DNA of 7,937 nucleotides from Candidatus Kuenenia stuttgartensis. Its GTDB lineage: Bacteria > Planctomycetota > Planctomycetia > Pirellulales > UBA1268. Shown piece by piece: positions 1 through 5,942 of the stretch. Both the position numbers and the translations under genes were made by a program. Positions within the stretch are counted from its first letter, which is position 1. The number at the start of each line of letters is the position of its first letter. The stretch covers positions 1 to 7,937 of the forward strand of contig CAMCPF010000128.1 of the NCBI GenBank assembly GCA_945876515.1, given 5' to 3'. The notes beneath the pieces were generated by a model. The model saw only the letters and a program-made list of their open reading frames with translations. It was not told where the DNA came from and did not search any database.

Positions 1-1
1 T

Positions 2-1102
2 CAGTGCCTGGTGTGGCTGTGGATCGCGGCCCTGAGCATCCTCATGAGCCGGGCGGTCGACCCCGCCGTGCCGATCGCCTGGACCGCCATCGGCTTCCGC
101 ATGGCCAGCGGGTTTGCGATCACGGCTGCCATGCACAAGCTGTTTCAACTGCCCCGGCTGCGGCGGCTCGGCCGGCCCCTTCGCTGGGCGCTGATCTGCC
201 TGGCGACGGTGAGCCTGCTCGTCGGCAGCCTGCTGCCGTTCACGGTCTGGGGAATCACCACCACGATGGTCTGGATGGGATCCGACTCCCTGGGGCAGAT
301 CGTGCCCCGGCTGGCGGCGGGCATCTTCTGGTGCAGCTGCTACATCGCGATCGAACTCACCGACGGGCTCTATGCCTCCGAGATCCAGCTCGCACGGGCG
401 GCGGCGGAGGCGGCGGAGCGGGAGGCCAGGGCCGTGCAGTTGGAAGCGACGGCATTTGAACACGAGGTGCATCGGCTTCAGGCGCAGATGAATCCCCACT
501 TCCTCTTCAATGCCCTGAATGCGATCGTGGCCTGCAAGCACAGCCCTGACGACGTGGCCCGAATCACGCAGGAGCTGGCCGCGTTCCTCCGCGCCGCGCT
601 ACGCGACTCACGACTGCTCGAGCCGCTCGCACGCGAGGTGCAGGCGCTCGAACACTACCTGGCGGTACAGCAGACACGGTTCGGATCGAAGCTCGACTGC
701 CGGATCGTCTGCGACCGGGCGGCGCGGGGGGTGATGGTGCCGCCGATGATGATCCAGCCGCTCCTGGAAAACGCGATCACGTACGGGATGCAGACGACCG
801 CCGGGCCGCTGCAGGTGGAGGTCTCGGCCCGCGTCGCCGCCGGCCAGTTGGAGGTGATCGTCGCCAACTCGGGTGCCTGGATCGCCCCCGACCCGACCCG
901 CTCCCCTGGCACCAGCCTCAAAACGCTCCGTAAGCGGCTGGCCTTGCTCGTCGGCCCTGCGGCGGAGGTGCTGGTGGAGACGCCGGGCAGGCACGCGCAG
1001 GCCGGCCACTGGGCAGGCGTGCGGATCGTGATCCGGATGCCGGCCACCCGACCCGAGCCGCCCCTGCCGATCGCTGCAGTGCCGCAGGAGCTGCCCGCAT
1101 GA
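2..1102 (+). CDS. LytS-type sensor histidine kinase, 5' end cut by window edge
   Basis: This is a membrane-bound sensor kinase that would autophosphorylate on histidine and pass the phosphate to the response regulator encoded next. The frame is open to the left edge. The first possible start inside the window is a GTG at base 11, but the true start is probably outside. Counting from that GTG, residues 1-115 hold several hydrophobic stretches (membrane sensor part). Residues about 117-158 are rich in Ala, Glu and Arg and look like a coiled-coil linker. The phospho-acceptor motif of the His_kinase family (PF06580) follows as QMNPHFLFNALNAI, with His163. An N-box (PPMMIQPLLENAITYG, Asn254) begins the ATPase domain. 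The later glycine box is weak: it reads GTSLKTLRKRL, with Ser302 where this family usually has Gly. The stop codon overlaps the next gene's ATG. The signal sensed is unknown. The family assignment is firm. Confidence 0.9.
   Translation, partial: QCLVWLWIAALSILMSRAVDPAVPIAWTAIGFRMASGFAITAAMHKLFQLPRLRRLGRPLRWALICLATVSLLVGSLLPFTVWGITTTMVWMGSDSLGQIVPRLAAGIFWCSCYIAIELTDGLYASEIQLARAAAEAAEREARAVQLEATAFEHEVHRLQAQMNPHFLFNALNAIVACKHSPDDVARITQELAAFLRAALRDSRLLEPLAREVQALEHYLAVQQTRFGSKLDCRIVCDRAARGVMVPPMMIQPLLENAITYGMQTTAGPLQVEVSARVAAGQLEVIVANSGAWIAPDPTRSPGTSLKTLRKRLALLVGPAAEVLVETPGRHAQAGHWAGVRIVIRMPATRPEPPLPIAAVPQELPA
1086..1090 (+). promoter_or_regulatory. Ribosome binding site of the LytTR regulator gene
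   Basis: AGGAG lies 8 nt before the ATG at 1099, inside the last codons of the kinase gene. It supports that ATG as the start and fits translational coupling through the ATGA overlap. It is the only clear Shine-Dalgarno sequence I found before any gene in the window. Confidence 0.65.
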
Positions 1103-1866
1103 TCTCGATCCTGCTGGTGGATGACGAGCCGCTCGCCAACCGCCAGATGCAGGGGCTCCTGGCCGCCTTCCCGGAGGTCGAGCTCACGGGCGTGGCCGAC
1201 AGCCTGGCCGAGGCGCGGGCCTGCCTCGCCGCCCGCATGCCGGATGCGGTGTTTCTCGACGTGGAGATGCCCGGCGGCAACGCTTTTTCACTCCTCCCCG
1301 AGATCGACGACTCGACCCAGGTGGTGTTTGTCACGGCGCACGAGCGGCACGCAGTCGAGGCGTTCGCCGTGGCTGCGGTGGACTACCTCGTGAAGCCCGT
1401 CGCCCCCGAACGACTCGCCGAGACGCTCCGCCGGCTCACAACGCCGTCCGGTGAACGAGCCGCCGCGGCCAAAGACGAGGTGGAGGCGGAGGCGATCGTC
1501 GATCGTGCCGCAGCCGGCCCGCAGTTAAAGGTGCCGCTGCGAAACAGCCGCCAGAAGACCGTGATCCGCATCGCCGACATTTGCTGGATCGAATCGCTCC
1601 GCAACTACACCCGCGTGGCGTTGCACTCCCCGCCCCGCCTGCTGGTCTTCCGCCGGCGGCTGGGAGAGTGGCTCGCCGACCTGCCGGAGGAGACCTTCGC
1701 CCGTGTCAGCCGCTCCGAGGTGATCAATCTGGCCCTCATCACCGAGACGATGTGGAAGTCGCGGAGCGAGACGACCGTTCTCTTCGGGGCAGGCGTCGAG
1801 CCTCTGAGGCTGGGCCGAGCCTCGATCCTGCGGCTCAACGCCCTGCTGGGCGCAGGTGACACCTGA
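1099..1866 (+). CDS. LytTR-family two-component response regulator
   Basis: This is a cytoplasmic transcription regulator paired with the upstream LytS-type kinase. Residues 1-112 form a CheY-like receiver: the acidic pair D8-D9, phospho-acceptor D54 (in VFLDVEMPGG), T79 and K99 (in DYLVKP) are all present. Residues 113-142 are an Ala/Glu-rich linker. Residues about 143-253 match a LytTR DNA-binding domain, with the family-typical stretch ICWIESLRNYTRV, the FRRRLGEWL helix and the FARVSRSEVINL segment. The length of 255 residues is normal for AgrA/AlgR/LytR-type regulators. The gene overlaps the kinase by 4 bp (ATGA) and has an AGGAG eight bases before its start, so the two are co-expressed. 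Targets are unknown. The next gene downstream, the desaturase, is a possible target only by position, and I did not find a convincing LytTR-type direct repeat in front of it. Confidence 0.93.
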   Translation: MISILLVDDEPLANRQMQGLLAAFPEVELTGVADSLAEARACLAARMPDAVFLDVEMPGGNAFSLLPEIDDSTQVVFVTAHERHAVEAFAVAAVDYLVKPVAPERLAETLRRLTTPSGERAAAAKDEVEAEAIVDRAAAGPQLKVPLRNSRQKTVIRIADICWIESLRNYTRVALHSPPRLLVFRRRLGEWLADLPEETFARVSRSEVINLALITETMWKSRSETTVLFGAGVEPLRLGRASILRLNALLGAGDT

Positions 1867-1880
1867 GCGGAAACGGTGAA

Positions 1881-1937
1881 CGCCGGCTGAGAAGTACACC
1901 GCGCGGCGGGGTCCGCCCGGGCGGGTCTCGGCCGGCG
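1881..1937 (+). terminator. GC-rich stem-loop after the regulator gene, possible terminator
   Basis: The sequence CGCCGGCTGAGA (1881-1892) pairs with TCTCGGCCGGCG (1926-1937) over 12 positions, with one G-U wobble in RNA. The enclosed 33 nt can fold again (GGCGG at 1905-1909 with CCGCC at 1913-1917) and contain the perfect palindrome CCGCCCGGGCGG (1913-1924). The structure begins 14 nt after the regulator's stop codon, the expected place for a transcription end. There is no T-run after it, so it is not a standard intrinsic terminator. It could instead be a Rho-associated or mRNA-stabilising 3' structure. Confidence 0.4.
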
Positions 1938-2073
1938 AGTTGTCCAGGCATGCCGCCTGCCGGGGGTACGGCATCGACTGGCACTCGCTGGCGGACGTGT
2001 CCCTGCCTGGTATACCTTCCGGCAAATCGTTGACCGGGATTCCGTCCTGCCCACTCGCACTCCGTGCCCGCGC

Positions 2074-3237
2074 ATGGGCTCTCTGCGACCGCACTCCATG
2101 CCAGTCACACCATCCACTACGGCCGAGATACGAGGGCTGCGACCGAACGCAGCCGCCACCGAAACGGAGTTTCGTGACGATCAGCCATCCCCGGGAGCGG
2201 CTGCCGAGCTTCCGCGGCCGAACGTGGTCGTCTGGTTCCTGGTCGCGCTCATCGTCATCCACATCCTCGCGCTCAGTGCGTTTCTCCCCTCCGTGTTCGT
2301 CTGGTGGGGCATCCCGCTCGTCCTCGTCGGAAACTTCATCTTCGGCTCGCTGGGAATCAACCTCGGCTTCCACCGAATGCTGACCCACAAGGCCGTTGCG
2401 TTCCCCCGGGTGCTGGAGCGGCTCTGGGTGCTGTGTGGGGTGTGCTGCCTGGAGGGATCGCCACTGTGGTGGGCCTGCGTCCATCGCATCCATCACCAGC
2501 ACAGCGACGACCCCGGCGACCCCCACTCGCCGACGGAGGGATTCTTCTGGGGCCACATGCAGTGGATTTACATCGCCGACCCGCGGCAGCACTCGCTCGT
2601 GACCTATGCCAAGTATATTCCCGACCTGGTGAACGACCCGTTCCTCCGCTGGCTGCATCGACGCCACACGTGGGCCCTGGTGTATGCGGCGCATGCGATC
2701 CTGATCGCTGCGCTCGGCTTCGGGATCGGTGTGCTGGTGACCGACACGCCCGCGGCCGCGGTGCGGTTTGGAACGCAGGTGTTCGTGTGGGGCGTGCTGG
2801 TAAGGACGGTCTACGTGTGGCACGTCACGTGGCTTGTGAACTCCGCGGCCCACCGCTGGGGGTATCGAAACTACGACACGGCGGACCACAGCCGAAATAA
2901 TGTCGTGGTGGCACTCTTGACCAACGGGGAAGGCTGGCACAACAACCACCACGCGACCCCGCGTGCCTGCTCGCAGGGCCACCGCTGGTGGGAGATCGAC
3001 CTCACCTTCACTGCCGTGCGGGCGATGCAACTCGTCGGCCTCGCCCGGGATGTGGTCTCCGTGGCGTCGGTACGGCCCCCGGGTTACAGGACGGCACGAA
3101 CGCCGGGAATCGATCGCAGCACCACGCTCGTTCCCCAACCGAGCCCAAGTGACACTCCGAACACGACCAGTGCCTTGGTCGTGGCGGGCAGCGACGAGCC
3201 AAGGAGCGCGTACTGCGACCAGACAACGAACGGGTAA
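2074..3237 (+). CDS. Membrane fatty acyl-CoA desaturase (delta-9 type)
   Basis: This is a di-iron integral-membrane enzyme expected to introduce a cis double bond into a fatty acyl chain, with O2 and an electron donor. All three histidine boxes are present: H100-RMLT-H105, H137-RI-H140-H141 (HRIHHQHSD), and H289-NN-H292-H293 (GWHNNHHA). The family segment NSAAHRWGYRNYDTADHSRNN around residues 256-276 is also there, with H260 as a likely further iron ligand. Hydrophobic segments lie near residues 50-95, 203-224 and 231-256. The ATG at 2074 gives 387 residues. An ATG at 2098 is equally plausible; neither has a Shine-Dalgarno sequence. Such enzymes usually end soon after the ARDVV segment (residue 328), whereas here about 55 more low-complexity residues follow. 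The last 51 overlap the convergent acyltransferase, so this tail is probably read-through. The family is certain; substrate and exact position of the double bond are inferred. Confidence 0.92.
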   Translation: MGSLRPHSMPVTPSTTAEIRGLRPNAAATETEFRDDQPSPGAAAELPRPNVVVWFLVALIVIHILALSAFLPSVFVWWGIPLVLVGNFIFGSLGINLGFHRMLTHKAVAFPRVLERLWVLCGVCCLEGSPLWWACVHRIHHQHSDDPGDPHSPTEGFFWGHMQWIYIADPRQHSLVTYAKYIPDLVNDPFLRWLHRRHTWALVYAAHAILIAALGFGIGVLVTDTPAAAVRFGTQVFVWGVLVRTVYVWHVTWLVNSAAHRWGYRNYDTADHSRNNVVVALLTNGEGWHNNHHATPRACSQGHRWWEIDLTFTAVRAMQLVGLARDVVSVASVRPPGYRTARTPGIDRSTTLVPQPSPSDTPNTTSALVVAGSDEPRSAYCDQTTNG

Positions 3238-4262
3238 TGCACGAGGTAAATCCCATAGGCATTGTCACTCAGGTTATCGGCCCACGCGTGCCTGGTGTGC
3301 ACGAAGCGAAGAAACAGTGCCAGGAAGGCCATGCTGAGCGTGGCACTGTAGAGCACCGTGCTGCATCCAAGCAGCCACCAGCCGGCAGGCCGCATCCAAG
3401 GCCTTGAAGCATCGATTTTAATACTTACTAAGGTGACGACAAGCAAGAGACCGGCGATGGGCGAGGCCATCAGCCAGACCCACCACCGGCGTGAAAGCGG
3501 TCCGGTGTACCTGAGAAACGTCGTCTCTAGGCCTCGGGCGCCGACGGCGACGCCGGCGAAAAAGTAGACCGCGTAGAACAAAGGACGACTGGCTTGACCG
3601 ATGACGATCGAGTGCCAATTCAGCCAGGTATAGGGCCCAAATAACGCCAGCATCGGCATCAACCCCAGGGCCGAGAGGGTGATCAGAGCGAAGAAAAAGG
3701 CTCCAGGCTGCGTCACGAACACCTCGGGCACAGCGTTGCGTGATGGCCCCACAACAGAGAAGGCAAGTGCTGCGAGCGCATTGAAGCCGAGCAACATCGA
3801 AAGAAACCACGCAGGCCCGCTGATCCATGACCAGCCACACCAATACGAGAAAACGTCCCCCTCGGCTCCGGTCAGGAGAAAGGAAGGGTAATACGCGAGC
3901 GGCATGATCACGGCGAGTGAGAGCACATACGGAATGCCAAGCCTTTTCCAGCGGTCTTTCAGGAAACAGGCGGCCCCTTACTTGGCGAGGCTCTTCCACA
4001 CAAAGAGCCCGGAGATGAAAAACATCAACGCCATGAAAAAGCCGTTGAGGAGGGCGGGCACCAGGTCGAATGCTGCGGTCTTCTGCGGGTCAATGACAGG
4101 TCCCGTGGAGTGAAGATTGTCCGAGGGATAGAACCTGCCCCATGTCGGGTACGCCAAAATCGCGTGTAAGAACACCACCAAGACGATGATCGCAGCCCTG
4201 AGATAATCCAGGACGCAACTGCGGTTGCCGGCTGGCTTCGCGCCGATGAGTTGGTTTGTCAA
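3084..4262 (-). pseudogene. Acyltransferase-3 family membrane protein, interrupted by one in-frame stop
   Basis: This is a multi-spanning acyltransferase of the PF01757 group (OpgC/OatA-like), which moves acyl groups onto sugars or other carriers at the membrane. The N-terminal piece (4262-3978, 94 codons) has the R-x10-H signature (R22, H33 in LDYLRAAIIVLVVFLHA) and a second membrane segment ending SGLFVWKSLAK. A TAA then occupies 3980-3978. The same frame continues at once with GAACFLKDRWKRLGIPY and runs without another stop to the TAA at 3086-3084. The C-terminal part has about eight hydrophobic segments and the family motif NAYGIYLVHYPFV. Without the stop the protein would be about 392 residues, normal for the family. 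The start is TTG at 4262, the only usual start codon between an upstream in-frame TGA and the R-x10-H motif. A GTG at 3926 could restart translation, but that product lacks R-x10-H. A recent pseudogene or a sequencing error are the likeliest explanations. It lies 28 bp downstream of the reductase gene, so it is probably in the same transcript. Confidence 0.85.
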
Positions 4263-4290
4263 GACGTCGGCCGGCGAGAGGGTCGGGCGG

Positions 4291-5901
4291 TTAGGTGGGC
4301 CGATCCGTGTTCGGTCTCATCAACGCCCGGCCCCGCAGGTCGATCGACCCGAGGCTGGGAAAGCTGAAAAACTCTGCAGGCTTCACACCATGCCGACGAG
4401 CGGCGAGTTCGAGATAACTCAGTTGCTCGTCTGTCGGATCACCGACCACACACGACTCTGGATGTCGTTCGGCTGCTGACAGAATGATCTCGGCCAGGCA
4501 CGTGAAGTTCACCTCGGGATCGAGATGCTCCGCGGCAAACAGCCCCATATCAAAAGGGCAGTGAAGCCCTGGGATACGCGTCAAGCACTTGACGATTCTC
4601 AGGTCTGGGCGCGTATCGAGCACCGAGATGTCGACGTTTTCAGGCTGGGCGTCGTCAAGGATGACCGTGCCTTCTCCGAAGTCGTCAGCCTGTAAAATAC
4701 CGCCGACGGCGTTCGTCACGCAGACGACGATCGCCGCCTCCCTGATCTCTTCCTTCACAGTCGTCAGCCGATGAACCGCCGGATTCCAACCGGGAATCTC
4801 AGGGATTTTGCTCATCTGCTGCGGCAGGTCGATCGCCAAAACTCTGCGGAGCGGCGACCGCCGAAACATGCACCGCAGCGCCGCACGTCCGGTGGAGCCA
4901 GCCGCCCCCATTACGGCAACGACACCGTCTGAGCCGATTTCCTTTTCGATATCGTCGACCATCTGAGCAATCGTCACGGCCGTAAAGCCATGCCCTGTGG
5001 TAATCGCCAGGTGCGGCCTGGCCTGCTTCAAAAGCCTGCCTTGCCTTGAGATCGAGGGAATCAAGGCTCCCAGGCTCACAAAGCCCGCCTGGCGATGCTC
5101 GGCGTAGTCGAGCACATCAATCAACGCGTCCCTGGCATCGGAAAGCCGCTCGAGCATCTCTTGGGGGGCATGCGGAATCGTCACCAACTCTCCACGCAGC
5201 AGGCGACCACCGATCGGCACCTCGATGGGCCCTAGAATCGAGCACGTGGGCTGGATGATCGCAACGCGGTCGGCTGTCAGGCCCCGCATCAGCGGGAACG
5301 GACGCCGCCTGTCTATGATCGCTCGCGGATGAATCACATGCACAAAGTCGAGCGGGCCATCGTATGTCGGCCGAAGTGATTCGAGCGTGGTTACCAAGGC
5401 GTGCCGCTTCCAACCGCTCGAAAAAACTTGCGGTTGTGATGATTCCACGACCGCGGACGTGCTGCCGTATCGTCGATTCCAGAGCGTCGTCTTGGCTCGG
5501 TCGATTTCCCAGGTCTTGCTGTGCAGCACCTCCGTGTCGAACGTGGTCGCCAGGGTGGTCGCAATCGACGTGGCAAGGTCCGTCTGGCAATAAACGACGT
5601 CGCCGCTGGCCCCCGGCGGCCGCTTCACGGCTAGCGTGATGTAGCTGGCGGCATTGTTCTCGGTGAGCTGCCCGCCAGCCACATGCTCGGGCAGAGTGGC
5701 ATCAAGCGGATGCGCGACGATGACTTCATGGCCATCCCAGCTGGCCACCACGCACTCGACAAACTCGTCTCGATAAAAATCGAAATCAGCGCCCACCAGC
5801 GGCCGTATTGCCACTGCAAGCGAGTTTAGATCGTTCCGTCTGGCAAGATGGAGAAAATCCATCAGGCAATACATGCCGTCTTCGACTGTCTTCTGCTTCA
5901 T
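4291..5901 (-). CDS. Long-chain acyl-ACP reductase (AAR)-like protein with an N-terminal extension
   Basis: Residues about 186-515 resemble cyanobacterial acyl-ACP reductase, which reduces fatty acyl-ACP or acyl-CoA to a fatty aldehyde with NADPH. Matches to the Synechococcus enzyme as I recall it, in order, are: FVHVIHP (186-192) for its FGLIGH start; RLLRGELVTIPHAPQEML (233-250); the ITTGHGFTA segment (300-308) for RFTTGNTHTA; a Rossmann loop VAVMGAAGSTG (328-338) for VAVVGATGDIG; ILDDAQPENV (414-423) for LIDGGYPKNL; and HCPFDMG (447-453) for HCFDIDW, which carries the catalytic cysteine (here Cys448). The C-terminal LELAARRHGVKP also matches. Residues 1-185 have no counterpart in the roughly 340-residue cyanobacterial enzyme, and I do not recognise them. 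No signal peptide or membrane segment is seen, so it is probably cytosolic. The ATG at 5901 lies 41 bp after the redoxin gene and has no Shine-Dalgarno sequence. The assignment comes from motif memory, not a search. A related Rossmann dehydrogenase with another thioester substrate is possible. Confidence 0.72.
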   Translation of the reverse strand: MKQKTVEDGMYCLMDFLHLARRNDLNSLAVAIRPLVGADFDFYRDEFVECVVASWDGHEVIVAHPLDATLPEHVAGGQLTENNAASYITLAVKRPPGASGDVVYCQTDLATSIATTLATTFDTEVLHSKTWEIDRAKTTLWNRRYGSTSAVVESSQPQVFSSGWKRHALVTTLESLRPTYDGPLDFVHVIHPRAIIDRRRPFPLMRGLTADRVAIIQPTCSILGPIEVPIGGRLLRGELVTIPHAPQEMLERLSDARDALIDVLDYAEHRQAGFVSLGALIPSISRQGRLLKQARPHLAITTGHGFTAVTIAQMVDDIEKEIGSDGVVAVMGAAGSTGRAALRCMFRRSPLRRVLAIDLPQQMSKIPEIPGWNPAVHRLTTVKEEIREAAIVVCVTNAVGGILQADDFGEGTVILDDAQPENVDISVLDTRPDLRIVKCLTRIPGLHCPFDMGLFAAEHLDPEVNFTCLAEIILSAAERHPESCVVGDPTDEQLSYLELAARRHGVKPAEFFSFPSLGSIDLRGRALMRPNTDRPT

Positions 5902-5942
5902 CGTGTTGCCGACTACCGAGATACGAGGTCGATGACAGGCGT

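Noticed and set aside
4..459. A 151-codon + strand frame at the left edge
   Set aside because: It is a shadow of the histidine kinase frame, with Arg/Pro/Gly-rich sequence and no motif.
1988..2016. Possible sigma-70-like promoter before the desaturase, with TATACC at 2011-2016
   Set aside because: The -10-like hexamer is acceptable, but the sequence 17 bp upstream (CTGGCG) is a poor -35. One hexamer alone is not enough in this composition.
1867..2073. A possible small gene in the gap before the desaturase (a + strand frame begins at 1940)
   Set aside because: The frame from 1940 overlaps the desaturase N-terminus out of frame, has no ribosome binding site and no recognisable motif.
2056..2102. 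Direct repeat CGCACTCC(G/A)TGCC at 2056-2068 and 2090-2102, a possible regulator site
   Set aside because: There are two copies with one mismatch and a 34-bp period, which does not match the roughly 21-22-bp period of LytTR sites. The second copy also runs into the alternative start codon. Chance is a fair explanation.
1525..3138. A 537-codon open frame on the - strand
   Set aside because: It is antisense to the LytTR domain and the desaturase, is full of Arg, His, Gly and Pro, and shows no family motif. It is a typical by-product of high-GC coding DNA.
3418..3999. A 193-codon - strand frame spanning the acyltransferase stop codon
   Set aside because: It is in a different frame from both acyltransferase parts and has no membrane segments or motifs. 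The true continuation after the stop is in the original frame, so no frameshift is needed.
2123..5928. The 13-mer CCGAGATACGAGG occurs at 2123-2135 and at 5916-5928, near the starts of two genes
   Set aside because: A shared 13-mer is not surprising in a window this long, and the copies have opposite orientation relative to their genes.
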